Shown here piece by piece: positions 18,121-26,082 of a DNA stretch of 33,738 nucleotides. The number at the start of each line of letters is the position of its first letter. Within the stretch, counting starts at the first letter, position 1. Location of the stretch: the NCBI GenBank assembly GCA_013377075.1, contig JACABD010000012.1, positions 1 through 33,738 of the forward strand. Direction: 5' to 3'. Below the pieces are notes generated by a model. The model was not told the origin of the DNA. It did no database searches and worked only from the letters and a program-made list of their open reading frames with translations. This DNA comes from Geobacteraceae bacterium (GTDB taxonomy: Bacteria > Desulfobacterota > Desulfuromonadia > Geobacterales > DSM-12255). A program made the translations under genes and the position numbers.

Positions 18121-18951
18121 CTATGACTTCTTCTTAGCCGAAAGTGCCCGTCTTGCATTGTTTGCAAGGACACTCGAAATGTTTTTACTCTTAGCCATTC
18201 CGGCGAGATCCTTCTCTGTCAAAAACCCCATGAAACGGAGCGCAACAGGAAGAGGAGTCTTGTTGTTAAGTACAAGAGCCTTCCTGATTTCATAATTCTT
18301 AACCCACTCCTTATTATGGCAAATGATACGCAAAATTTCTTCATTCTGGATAGCTGATTTGGATATTGCCAGAATTTCCGGGTCAGTAATGCGGGGATTT
18401 TTTACAACAGCACTGTTGACCAGCTTGTTGGAATCCTTGACAAGAATTGAGCGCCACTCCTTGTCACCGGTGAGCGCCATCTTGATCTTCTCGCCAACTC
18501 CCATTGACTGGGCAAGCTGGTATTTGCTCCTGAACTCCTCTTGCTCCGGTTCTTTTCCTTCCTCCGGCGCCTGTTCTTCTTCCGGTTCTGCAAACGCCTC
18601 CGGCTCCGCTACAGGAGCTACTAAAAGTTCCGCTTCAGGCGCTGTCAAAGGTGATACCGCGATCAAGGATGGGTAGAATTTTGCAAAAAGCTCCTTAAGT
18701 TTTGGATGCGTTTTATGAGACGCATAGAGCTTTTCTGCAAGCGTAAGCGGCATGGTCTTAAGCTCAGCAAGAGCCGCCACCTTTACCTCAGGATTTTTAT
18801 CATAACAGAGAAAAAAAAGCAGGGCCGCACGTTCATCTGGCGATGCAGCGACCCTGCTAGTTATAGCTTTCATCTTCTCAACCGGGTCAGTTTCCGGTTT
18901 AACATAATATGCAAGAGCCGCAGGCAATCTGATGCTGACTTTTTCAGACAC
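18121..18951 (-). CDS. Uncharacterised helical (HEAT-like) protein
   Basis: A 276-residue soluble protein without signal peptide or transmembrane segment, not matched by me to a named family. Two alpha-helical blocks resemble HEAT-type repeats: residues about 20-95 (ERAALLFFLCYDKNPEVKVA, AELKTMPLTLAEKLYASHKT) and about 160-276 (LVNSAVVKNPRITDPEILAI, ILRIICHNKEWVKNYEIRKA, LVLNNKTPLPVALRFMGFLT). An acidic Glu/Pro/Ala linker (about 108-143) separates them. The end is basic (RRALSAKKKS). It lies 9 bases upstream of the MglA-like GTPase gene and 3 bases after the SPOR gene. This invites the inference that it is a scaffold or effector of that GTPase. Function is otherwise unknown. Confidence 0.7.
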   Translation of the reverse strand: MSEKVSIRLPAALAYYVKPETDPVEKMKAITSRVAASPDERAALLFFLCYDKNPEVKVAALAELKTMPLTLAEKLYASHKTHPKLKELFAKFYPSLIAVSPLTAPEAELLVAPVAEPEAFAEPEEEQAPEEGKEPEQEEFRSKYQLAQSMGVGEKIKMALTGDKEWRSILVKDSNKLVNSAVVKNPRITDPEILAISKSAIQNEEILRIICHNKEWVKNYEIRKALVLNNKTPLPVALRFMGFLTEKDLAGMAKSKNISSVLANNARRALSAKKKS

Positions 18952-18954
18952 CTG

Positions 18955-19989
18955 TTACTTCCCTTTCGTGGCAACTGAAGCCTTAAGCCCGTCTTTGGCA
19001 AGCTTTGCTGCGGCCTTTTCTGCCTCGGCCTTTGAATGGAACTGACCGGCAGTTATTCTAGACATCGCGAGGGGAAGAACAACCTGCTGAATTTGCAGGG
19101 TCACACCTTTTGAAGTGAGATCTTTTTTCTCTTTTTCTGCCCGATCTTTTGTGGCAAAAGAGCCTGCGTAGAGATAATATTTACCATCCTTCTCGACACC
19201 AAAAGCCCCCTTTGCCGAGACTTTGAGCTTGTCGAGAGCCAGATTATAGGCATCATAATCCGTATAAGCCCCAAAGTAGAGCCTGTTCATGGTTCTGTTT
19301 TTCTTTGAATCATGCTTGACAAGCGGCTTTATTCCAGCCTTGGCAATCTTCTCCTCAGCAACTTTGGCGTCATCACCTGAAGAGAGATCAATGAGCAGAG
19401 TGTACGCAATCGCCTTCTTTGCCTCAACAGGCTTGGCAGCAGAGGCTTTGACCGGCTTAACCTCTTCCTTCTTTGCAGTTGTAGCAGGTTTTGGCTCTTC
19501 CTTCTTTGCTGCCGGTGCAGCTACCGACTTTGCAGCAGGTGCTGCGGCAGGTTTTGCCGCTGCAGGTGCAGCTGCGACAGGGGCTGGTGCAGGTTTGGCT
19601 GGCTGAGGAGCAGGAGCTGGCTTTGCAGCAACTGGGGGAGTTTGTGGAGCCGGTGTTGCAACTGGTTTTACCGCTGTAGCCGGAGCGACAGGCGCTGGGA
19701 CGGGAGCAGCAGGTGCGGCAACAGGCGTGGTCACATCCGGATTCTTGGCACCCTGACCACCTTCAGGCGCAGCAGGTTTTGGTGGCATGCTCTGTTTTAT
19801 CTCCGGAGAACCAACTGGAGCTTTTACCGGTGGGGCCTCATGAGGGACTATGAGGCTGGTGAAAAAGTAGAAATAGGCAAACCCGCCAATCAGAATCAAA
19901 AGAACGAGGAGAGCCCCCTTGTTTTTTGGTTGTGGGGGAACTTCCTGCTCATCTTCAAATCCGGATGATTTCTTCTTAAAGAGACTCAC
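18955..19989 (-). CDS. Membrane-anchored SPOR-domain protein with Ala/Pro-rich linker
   Basis: A 344-residue single-pass protein. A short cytoplasmic part (FKKKSSGFEDEQEVPP) is followed by a transmembrane helix at about 25-47, a long periplasmic linker of Ala, Pro, Lys and Val (about 50-205), and two C-terminal SPOR-like units (IAYTLLIDLSSGDDAKVAEE onward; YYLYAGSFATKDRAEKEKKD with RITAGQFHSKAEAEKAAAKL). SPOR domains bind denuded glycan strands of septal peptidoglycan, so placement at division sites is expected. The start is GTG 19989, because AAGGAG lies 7 bases upstream; an in-frame start at 20037 would lie inside the EF-G-like gene. Confidence 0.85.
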   Translation of the reverse strand: MSLFKKKSSGFEDEQEVPPQPKNKGALLVLLILIGGFAYFYFFTSLIVPHEAPPVKAPVGSPEIKQSMPPKPAAPEGGQGAKNPDVTTPVAAPAAPVPAPVAPATAVKPVATPAPQTPPVAAKPAPAPQPAKPAPAPVAAAPAAAKPAAAPAAKSVAAPAAKKEEPKPATTAKKEEVKPVKASAAKPVEAKKAIAYTLLIDLSSGDDAKVAEEKIAKAGIKPLVKHDSKKNRTMNRLYFGAYTDYDAYNLALDKLKVSAKGAFGVEKDGKYYLYAGSFATKDRAEKEKKDLTSKGVTLQIQQVVLPLAMSRITAGQFHSKAEAEKAAAKLAKDGLKASVATKGK

Positions 19990-20008
19990 TAGATTTCTCC
20001 TTTTATTT

Positions 20009-22090
20009 TCAGCCCTTTGCAGCGGCTGATTCAGCAATTATCTTCTGCATAAGATGTGACGGCACCTCTTCATAATGTGAAAACTCCATACTGAAAAGTC
20101 CGCGGTCACTTGTCATGGAGCGCAGGTCGTTGGAGTAGGCCAGCACCTCGGTCATCGGCACAACTGTCCTTATAATCTGGGAGTTTGCCTTTGGCTCGAC
20201 GCCGACAACCTTGCCCCGTCTTGAGTTGATGTCACCGATTACATCCCCCATGTTTTCGTCAGGTACGGTGACCTTCATGTTCATGATCGGCTCCAGCAGC
20301 ACCGGTTTGCACGACTCCATCGCTTTCTTGAACGCCATGGAACCGGCGATCTTGAACGCCATCTCGGAAGAGTCCACCGTATGAAAAGAACCGTCATAGA
20401 GAGCAACTTTAAAGTCAACAACCGGATTCCCGGCAAGGAAGCCTTCAAGTGCCGCCTCCTGGATACCCTTGTCAACAGCGGGGATATATTGCCTCGGGAT
20501 AACACCACCGACTATCTTATCGTCGAAAAGGTAACCCTCGCCACGGGGCATTGGGCTCATCTCTATCCAGCAGTCGCCATACTGTCCCCGTCCGCCGGAC
20601 TGTTTCTTGTATTTCCCCTGAACCTTGACACTGCCACGAATCGTCTCTAGATAGGGAACTTTCGGGGTTTTCAAAAGCACTTCGACATTGAACTTGCGCT
20701 TCATCTTTTCGACTATGACATCAAGATGAACCTGCCCCATGCCGGAGATGATGAACTCTTTTGTCTGGTCGTCGCGGTGAGACTCTAAAGTCGGCTCCTC
20801 CTCGATCATCTTGTGGAGGGCACCATGGATTTTGTCTTCGTCGTTCTTGGTCTTTGGCTCGATGGCGTAAGAGATGACCGGTTTCAAAAGCGGTGCCGGC
20901 TCGAAGAGAATCGGTTTGGCAGTATCGCAAAGCGTATCACCGGTTACCGTTTCTTTCAGCTTGGCAACAGCGACGATATCACCTGCAACAGCCTGTTTGA
21001 TGGCCTTTTGCTTCTTCCCTTCCAGCTCGTAAATCTGGCCGATCCGCTCATCTACACCCTTTGAGGCATTGAAGATGGTCGAGTCGGAGTTAAGCACACC
21101 GGAGTATACACGGAAAATGGAAATTTTGCCGGTATAGGGATCGGAGGTCGTCTTGAAAACCAGTGCCGAAAACGGCTCTGACTCTGAAGGGCCACGCTCC
21201 TCGATTGACTGGGTCTTCGGATTTACGCCGACAGCCTTGGTACGGTCAAGAGGAGAAGGGAGAAAAGCGCAGATCCCGTCAAGAAGCTGTTTTACACCGA
21301 TATTAGCAGTTGCCGAGCCGCAGAGAACGGCAGTAAAGGTGTTCCTTATGGTGCCGACCCTGAGACCGTCAAGGATTTCCTCTTCCGTCAGATCGCCTGC
21401 CTCAAGATACTTCTCTGTCAGGGCATCATAAGCTTCGGCAACCGTCTCCACCATCTGCTCGCGAAGTCTTGCCGCCTCATCCGCATACTCGGCCGGAATA
21501 CCGATCTCGGTAAAAGCGCCGGAACGATCCTTTGTGTAGCGATAGGCTTTCATCTTTATGAGGTCAATAACCCCTTCAAATCCATCTTCTATACCTAGAG
21601 GAATCTGAATGGCAACGCCGCGGGCTTTTAGCGCCTTCTCCATGTCATCGATAGCACGGAAAAAGTTTGCGCGCTCGCGATCAAGTTTGTTTACAAAGGC
21701 GATGCGGGGAATTTCGAACTCATTTGCCCAGGCCCAGACCTCTTCTGTCTGTACCTTTACACCGGATATGGCGGAGAGGATTATGACCGCACAGTCAAGA
21801 GTTCTCATGCAGGCGCGCGTGTCGGCAATGAAGTCACCGTAACCGGGGGTGTCAACCAGATGGATTGAATAATCCTTCCATTCACAGTGATCCAAAGAGG
21901 AGGTAATGGAGATCTTACGCTTGATCTCTTCAGGCTCGAAGTCCATTGTCGATGTGCCGTCGTCAACCTTTCCCAGCCTGTCGATCATACCGGTGTCAAA
22001 CAGGATGGCTTCAGAGAGAGACGTCTTGCCTGCCCCGCCGTGAGCAATGATACCAAGATTACGGATTTTCGAAGTGTCGTACTTTCCCAT
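20009..22090 (-). CDS. Elongation factor G-like GTPase (EF-G-2 type paralogue)
   Basis: A 693-residue translational GTPase with all EF-G domains, from the G domain (IIAHGGAGKTSLSEAI, P-loop about 16-24; NKLD at 134-137) to domain IV (VSPLSGRGQYGD-like region read here as SGGRGQYGDCWIEM) and domain V (MGDVIGDINSRRGKVVGVEP). It is not the canonical fusA product: the P-loop is GGAGKTSL rather than DAGKTTTT, and the switch II motif is DTPGYGDF, with Tyr84 where EF-G and EF-Tu have the catalytic His. This fits the EF-G-like/EF-G-2 subfamily, which some species carry besides fusA. Its exact function is not settled. The RBS TTGGGGG precedes the ATG. It lies between coaX and the SPOR gene, not with rpsL/rpsG/tuf. 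Confidence 0.9.
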   Translation of the reverse strand: MGKYDTSKIRNLGIIAHGGAGKTSLSEAILFDTGMIDRLGKVDDGTSTMDFEPEEIKRKISITSSLDHCEWKDYSIHLVDTPGYGDFIADTRACMRTLDCAVIILSAISGVKVQTEEVWAWANEFEIPRIAFVNKLDRERANFFRAIDDMEKALKARGVAIQIPLGIEDGFEGVIDLIKMKAYRYTKDRSGAFTEIGIPAEYADEAARLREQMVETVAEAYDALTEKYLEAGDLTEEEILDGLRVGTIRNTFTAVLCGSATANIGVKQLLDGICAFLPSPLDRTKAVGVNPKTQSIEERGPSESEPFSALVFKTTSDPYTGKISIFRVYSGVLNSDSTIFNASKGVDERIGQIYELEGKKQKAIKQAVAGDIVAVAKLKETVTGDTLCDTAKPILFEPAPLLKPVISYAIEPKTKNDEDKIHGALHKMIEEEPTLESHRDDQTKEFIISGMGQVHLDVIVEKMKRKFNVEVLLKTPKVPYLETIRGSVKVQGKYKKQSGGRGQYGDCWIEMSPMPRGEGYLFDDKIVGGVIPRQYIPAVDKGIQEAALEGFLAGNPVVDFKVALYDGSFHTVDSSEMAFKIAGSMAFKKAMESCKPVLLEPIMNMKVTVPDENMGDVIGDINSRRGKVVGVEPKANSQIIRTVVPMTEVLAYSNDLRSMTSDRGLFSMEFSHYEEVPSHLMQKIIAESAAAKG

Positions 22091-22120
22091 GTTACCCCCA
22101 ATAAAAGTAAGATGATCCGG

Positions 22121-22888
22121 CTAGTCACAATTACGTTCGTACAGAATCCTTAAACCTTCAAGCGTCAGATACTCTTCAATTTTTTCAATGGTGCGCGACT
22201 CTGGCGCAATCAGTCCGGCCAATCCTCCTGTTGCAATTACGGTACACTTTTCCCGGCATTCAGCCTGCATCCTTGTAACAATCTCATCGACAAGCCCCAC
22301 ATAGCCGTAGTAAATACCGGCCTGCATGGAGTTTACGGTATTCTTTGCCACAATGTGCGGCGGCTTTAAAATTTCGACACGGGGCAGCTTGCTGGCCCTC
22401 TGAAACAGGGCTTCCATGGAGATCGCCACACCCGGAGCAATGGCTCCGCCGCAATACTCACCTTTTTTGTTCACATAGTCAAATGTCGTTGCCGTGCCAA
22501 AATCGACGATTATAAGCGGTGACTTGTACTTCTCGAATCCGGCGACGGCATTAACAATCCTGTCAGCACCAACTTCCCGCGGATTATCGTAAAGTATCGG
22601 CATTCCGGTCTTTATGCCGGGTCCGACAATATAAGGTTTGAAACCGAAATACTGCAGCGACAGTTTTTCAAGTACCCCGGTAAGGGTCGGCACGACTGAG
22701 GAGATGATTATCCCTTTGACACTCTCAAAAGGGATTTTAGAAAGGCGGAACAGGTCATTTACCAGTATGCCGTATTCGTCGGTTGTCTTCGACTTATCGG
22801 TGGAGACCCGCCAGTCCTTGAGTAGCTTTTCACCATCATAAATACCCAGAACTATATTGCTGTTGCCTACATCAATTACTAAAAGCAA
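22121..22888 (-). CDS. coaX: Type III pantothenate kinase
   Basis: A 255-residue ASKHA-fold kinase that phosphorylates pantothenate, the first step to CoA. Motifs: N-terminal [18 protein letters not shown] (phosphate 1), [19 protein letters not shown] with the pantothenate site, and [16 protein letters not shown] (phosphate 2), then [20 protein letters not shown]. It starts with TTG at 22888, supported by a GGAG box 6 bases upstream and by the fit to the family N-terminus; the RBS overlaps the end of birA. The birA-coaX order is common. Length is normal. Confidence 0.95.
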   Translation of the reverse strand: MLLVIDVGNSNIVLGIYDGEKLLKDWRVSTDKSKTTDEYGILVNDLFRLSKIPFESVKGIIISSVVPTLTGVLEKLSLQYFGFKPYIVGPGIKTGMPILYDNPREVGADRIVNAVAGFEKYKSPLIIVDFGTATTFDYVNKKGEYCGGAIAPGVAISMEALFQRASKLPRVEILKPPHIVAKNTVNSMQAGIYYGYVGLVDEIVTRMQAECREKCTVIATGGLAGLIAPESRTIEKIEEYLTLEGLRILYERNCD

Positions 22889-22889
22889 G

Positions 22890-23888
22890 TCACTCTCCGA
22901 TAACTACATCGCCTGATAGAATCTGCTCTCCCGTATCGAGAAGGAGCGCGCCAAAGCCGTCTATACCGACAACTCTCCCCTTTTTAACACTGCCGCTGTC
23001 CGTAACCGTCACCATCTCGCCATTCAGTCTGCTTCGCTCCAGCCACTCGCTCCTTGCAGCACCATAGCCATCGGCAAGAAATCCAGAGTAGAGCTCGTCC
23101 AACTCCTGAATCATGACCCTGACAAACTGGGTGCGATCCACCTTTTTTCCCGTTTCCAGAAAAAGCGAGGTCGCAGGGTGACGAAGGTCGTCCGGGAACT
23201 GTTCTTTTGTCATATTCAGGTTAACGCCGATGCCGAGGATCACGAAATTAACCTTGTCTGTTTCGGCGCTCATCTCATTGAGCAGTCCGGCGACCTTTTT
23301 TGCATCAACAAGTATATCGTTGGGCCACTTGATGCGCGGTGATATGCCACAAACCTTCTCAATTGCCCTGGCAACGGCAACAACAGAGAGAAAGGTGAGC
23401 TGGGGCGCTGCAACAGGCTGAATCGGCGGACGAAGTATGATCGAGCAGTAGAGGTTTACGCCTGCCGGTGATGTCCATCTCCTGCCAAGCCTGCCTTTGC
23501 CGCTGCTCTGGGAATCGGCTATGACTATGGTTCCTTCGGTCTCACCCTCTTCAGCCATGGAAAATGCGACCGAGTTTGTTGAAACCGTTTCGTCAAGGGA
23601 GATGATCCTTTTCCCTATCCGGCTGCACTCTATAAGCCCTTTCAGCGCGGCTGCACGGAGCCTGTCCGGCGAAGAGACAAGCCTGTAGCCCCGTGAAGGT
23701 TCTGCTGCAATATTGAAACCTTCCAGCCTGAGTGCCTTTATCTGCTTCCAGACAGCGGAACGGGAAACACCAAGGGAGCGGCTCAGTTCTTCACCGGAGA
23801 TAAAGAGGTTCTCTCCTTCGGCAAGAAAAGAGATGATTTTCTCGGCTGTGCCGATTGAGCTGCTATCACCTCGCGCAGACTCTTTCAC
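22890..23888 (-). CDS. birA: Bifunctional biotin-protein ligase / biotin operon repressor
   Basis: A 332-residue protein with an N-terminal winged helix (about residues 12-75, [20 protein letters not shown]), the ligase domain with the biotinyl-AMP loop [40 protein letters not shown] and ILGIGVNLN, and the C-terminal SH3-like domain ([20 protein letters not shown]). It attaches biotin to carboxylase carrier domains and can also repress biotin genes. The start is GTG 23888, overlapping the nadC stop as GTGA, which implies translational coupling. Whether it represses here depends on operators outside the window. Confidence 0.95.
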   Translation of the reverse strand: MKESARGDSSSIGTAEKIISFLAEGENLFISGEELSRSLGVSRSAVWKQIKALRLEGFNIAAEPSRGYRLVSSPDRLRAAALKGLIECSRIGKRIISLDETVSTNSVAFSMAEEGETEGTIVIADSQSSGKGRLGRRWTSPAGVNLYCSIILRPPIQPVAAPQLTFLSVVAVARAIEKVCGISPRIKWPNDILVDAKKVAGLLNEMSAETDKVNFVILGIGVNLNMTKEQFPDDLRHPATSLFLETGKKVDRTQFVRVMIQELDELYSGFLADGYGAARSEWLERSRLNGEMVTVTDSGSVKKGRVVGIDGFGALLLDTGEQILSGDVVIGE

Positions 23889-24715
23889 TGCCGGTCCAGA
23901 AGCATGGAAATATCCATGGATGGCGCCGAGTGGGTCAGAGCCCCGACCGAGATAATGTCAACGCCGGTCTCGGCAATCCCCCTGACAGTGCTAAGATTGA
24001 CCCCGCCGGAAGCCTCGACAACAGCCCTGCCGGCAATGATCGCCACAGCCTCTTTCATTTCAGCATTATTCATATTATCAAGCATTATGATGTCAGCACC
24101 TGCTTGAAGTGCCTCTCTCACATCATCAAGGTTCTCGGTCTCGATCTCAATCTTGAGTGTATGGGGGATATAGGCCCTGGCTCGGCTGATAGCCGCAGAG
24201 ATCCCGCCGGCAGCAGCGATATGGTTCTCCTTGATGAGGACGCCGTCGTACAGACCGGTGCGGTGATTGATCCCCCCACCGGCACGGACTGCGTACTTTT
24301 CCAGAACCCTCAGCCCCGGAGTAGTCTTTCTGGTATCAACAATTCTGGCACCGGTCCCCTCAACAGCTTTTACAAATTTTGCTGTAAGTGTCGCAACACC
24401 TGACATCCGCTGCATCAGGTTAAGGGCTACCCGCTCACCCTGCAACAGCAGGGAGGCATCGCCTGTCATCCGGGCAATGACCCGGCCCGATGGGACGAAA
24501 TCGCCGTCAGCAACTTCAGAACTGAATGCTGTGCCTGGATCGAGAATCTCGAAAACCCGCTTCGCCACCTTAAGGCCGCAGACTACCATATCCTCTTTTG
24601 CCTTGAGAAAACCGCTGATGCGGCCTGAAGTTAGCTGGAGCGCACTGGTTGTAATATCACCGGTGTGAATATCTTCGGCAAGGGCATTTTTGATAATTGT
24701 ATCGATCTGCTGCAT
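23885..24715 (-). CDS. nadC: Quinolinate phosphoribosyltransferase (nicotinate-nucleotide pyrophosphorylase)
   Basis: A 276-residue enzyme converting quinolinate and PRPP to nicotinate mononucleotide in NAD synthesis. Signature pieces: NALAEDIHTGDITTSAL, LNLMQRMSGVATLTAKFV, IVDTRKTTPGLRVLEKYAVR, GGGINHRTGLYDGVLIKENH, EIETENLDDVREALQAGAD and VEASGGVNLSTVRGIAETGV. The start is ATG 24715, with AGGAG upstream and a conserved family start; an in-frame ATG at 24865 would add about 50 hydrophobic, non-conserved residues and cross the promoter region. It heads the long minus-strand operon and is divergent from the cytochrome gene. Confidence 0.95.
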   Translation of the reverse strand: MQQIDTIIKNALAEDIHTGDITTSALQLTSGRISGFLKAKEDMVVCGLKVAKRVFEILDPGTAFSSEVADGDFVPSGRVIARMTGDASLLLQGERVALNLMQRMSGVATLTAKFVKAVEGTGARIVDTRKTTPGLRVLEKYAVRAGGGINHRTGLYDGVLIKENHIAAAGGISAAISRARAYIPHTLKIEIETENLDDVREALQAGADIIMLDNMNNAEMKEAVAIIAGRAVVEASGGVNLSTVRGIAETGVDIISVGALTHSAPSMDISMLLDRQ

Positions 24716-24745
24716 GTGAAACCTCTCCTGAACAATTCCCAAAAC

Positions 24746-24774
24746 TGTATAGCACAGGATGAAAAGCGCCGCAA
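24746..24774 (-). promoter_or_regulatory. Probable promoter of the nadC operon
   Basis: On the minus strand TTGCGG (24774-24769), a 17-base spacer and TATACA (24751-24746) lie about 30 bases before the nadC ATG. Each box matches the consensus in four positions and the spacing is ideal. The transcript could run through nadC and birA up to the hairpin at 15546-15573. Confidence 0.5.
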
Positions 24775-24855
24775 TCGGTAACAGTGAGGATTTACAAAAA
24801 CAGGTTTCAGGTTTGTGAAGACTGTGCAACAAAGCCATAAATACCTGATTTAAGA

Positions 24856-24884
24856 TTGACGGCATCTGATCGTATGTGTATATT
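24856..24884 (+). promoter_or_regulatory. Sigma-70 promoter of the dodecahaem cytochrome gene
   Basis: TTGACG (24856-24861), exactly 17 bases, then TATATT (24879-24884). Both boxes match 5 of 6. Transcription would begin near 24891, giving a leader of about 40 bases that holds a GAGGAG RBS. Just upstream is a tandem CAGGTTT CAGGTTT (24801-24814), a possible regulator half-site pair. Confidence 0.75.
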
Positions 24885-24930
24885 ATTTGGCCTTATCCCT
24901 TAACCCATTCCAACGTTTGAGGAGTCATAA

Positions 24931-25947
24931 ATGAAACCGCTTCGTTTTTTGCTGCTTGCTTTAATTTTACTGTTACCTACAGTCTCTCTGGCAAAGGAGA
25001 CTAAAGACATCTCCTTCTCCTTCAAGAATGCTGAAGCCGTAATCTTCAGCCACGACTTCCACCTTGAAAAATACAACAACAACTGCCGCATCTGCCACAA
25101 TGCCATATTCAACCTGAAGAGCAAAACCAAGTTCACCATGGCTGACATGGAAAAGACCAAGTCCTGCGGCGCCTGCCACTCAGGAGTTAAAGCGTTCAGC
25201 GTCAAGAATGAAAAGGACTGCACCAAGTGCCACAAAGGGAAGCCAAAAACCGTAACATTCAAAGTCAAAGGTGCTACGGACGTTGCTTTCAGCCACGATT
25301 CGCACGTCTCTAAGGCCGGCCTCTCCTGCAAAAGCTGTCACGACGGCAAGATCATCACCGGCAAGGATAAGAATGTTTCCATGGCACAGATGGAGAAAGG
25401 CAGAACCTGCGGCGCCTGCCACAACGGCAAGAGAGCATTCACTGTTGCCGGGAACTGCGGCAACTGCCACAAGGGGATGAGCCCTCGTGAAATCACCTTC
25501 AAACTCAAAGGCGTTACTGATGCGGTATTCAGTCATCAGGTACACATCGGCATGTTCAAGTGTCCTGACTGCCACACAAAAGTCTTTCCGTACAAGGCCG
25601 GATCACTCAAGGCAACCATGGCAAGTATGGAAACCGGCAAATCCTGCGGCACCTGCCACAATGGCAAGGATGCATTCACCGTAGCCGGTGAGTGCGACAA
25701 GTGCCACAAAGGGTACAAACCAGGCATTATCCCTTTCAAGACCGAAGCCGGTGACGCAAGCTTCAGCCACGAATTCCATCTCGGCATGTTCAAGTGCGCC
25801 GACTGCCATACCAAGGTATTCCCGTTCAAAGCAGGAGCACTCAAAGCCAAGATGGGCGATATGGACAAAGGTAAATCCTGCGGCGCCTGCCATAACGGCA
25901 AAGACGCGTTCAAGACCGAAGATTGCATCAAATGTCACAAGATGTAA
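24931..25947 (+). CDS. Periplasmic dodecahaem cytochrome of four c7-type triheme domains
   Basis: A 338-residue exported cytochrome. The signal peptide is residues 1-21 (cleavage after VSLA). Twelve CxxCH sites start at Cys 52, 79, 97, 133, 160, 176, 211, 239, 255, 289, 317 and 332. They fall into four repeats of about 78 residues, each with FSHxxH (distal ligands, e.g. His41/44, 122/125, 202/205, 280/283), a first CxxCH, then CGxCHxG, and a closing CxxCHK. This is the linear 'nanowire' arrangement of c7-like domains known from Geobacter GSU1996. The protein probably carries electrons across the periplasm. Repeats 3 and 4 are more alike than 1 and 2. It has its own promoter (24856-24884) and terminator (25977-26004). 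Confidence 0.93.
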   Translation: MKPLRFLLLALILLLPTVSLAKETKDISFSFKNAEAVIFSHDFHLEKYNNNCRICHNAIFNLKSKTKFTMADMEKTKSCGACHSGVKAFSVKNEKDCTKCHKGKPKTVTFKVKGATDVAFSHDSHVSKAGLSCKSCHDGKIITGKDKNVSMAQMEKGRTCGACHNGKRAFTVAGNCGNCHKGMSPREITFKLKGVTDAVFSHQVHIGMFKCPDCHTKVFPYKAGSLKATMASMETGKSCGTCHNGKDAFTVAGECDKCHKGYKPGIIPFKTEAGDASFSHEFHLGMFKCADCHTKVFPFKAGALKAKMGDMDKGKSCGACHNGKDAFKTEDCIKCHKM

Positions 25948-25976
25948 CAACTTCTTTATCTATCTGAATAACATTG

Positions 25977-26004
25977 AAAAAGGCGACCGATTGGTCGCCT
26001 TTTT
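25977..26004 (+). terminator. Intrinsic terminator after the cytochrome gene
   Basis: AAAAAGGCGACC (25977-25988) pairs perfectly with GGTCGCCTTTTT (25993-26004) across a GATT loop, and more T follow (CTGTTTTTG). It lies about 30 bases after the cytochrome stop. It insulates the cytochrome transcript from the next gene. Confidence 0.93.
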
Positions 26005-26082
26005 CTGTTTTTGCCACTGAACTTCCCAAATTCCGTTCATCATGCTATAAAGAAAATATTGAACATTTCCGGAGGTTGCACG

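Noticed and set aside
19289-19679. Long open frames opposite the SPOR gene with Ala/Gly-rich products
   Set aside because: They mirror the Ala/Pro/Lys-rich linker of the SPOR protein. Low-complexity GC-rich coding sequence opens the opposite frames.
20525-20545. GGTAACCCTCGCC, resembling the conserved 3' arm of a GEMM riboswitch on the minus strand
   Set aside because: It lies inside the EF-G-like coding sequence (encoding GEGYLF) and lacks the other riboswitch elements.
24716-24865. NadC extension with a hydrophobic N-terminus that could pass for a signal peptide
   Set aside because: NadC is cytosolic, the family start matches ATG 24715 with its RBS, and the extension would cover the promoter.
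24716-24930. Possible GEMM-I (cGAMP/c-di-GMP) riboswitch upstream of the cytochrome, suggested by ACAAAGCC
   Set aside because: The GGGTTACC-like receptor part, the tetraloop and the paired arms are missing, and the segment lies upstream of the promoter, not in the leader. A scan by eye of the other intergenic regions found none either.
25180-25950. Antisense open frames across the cytochrome gene
   Set aside because: They arise from the repeated CxxCH codon pattern read backwards. They lack RBSs and credible domains.
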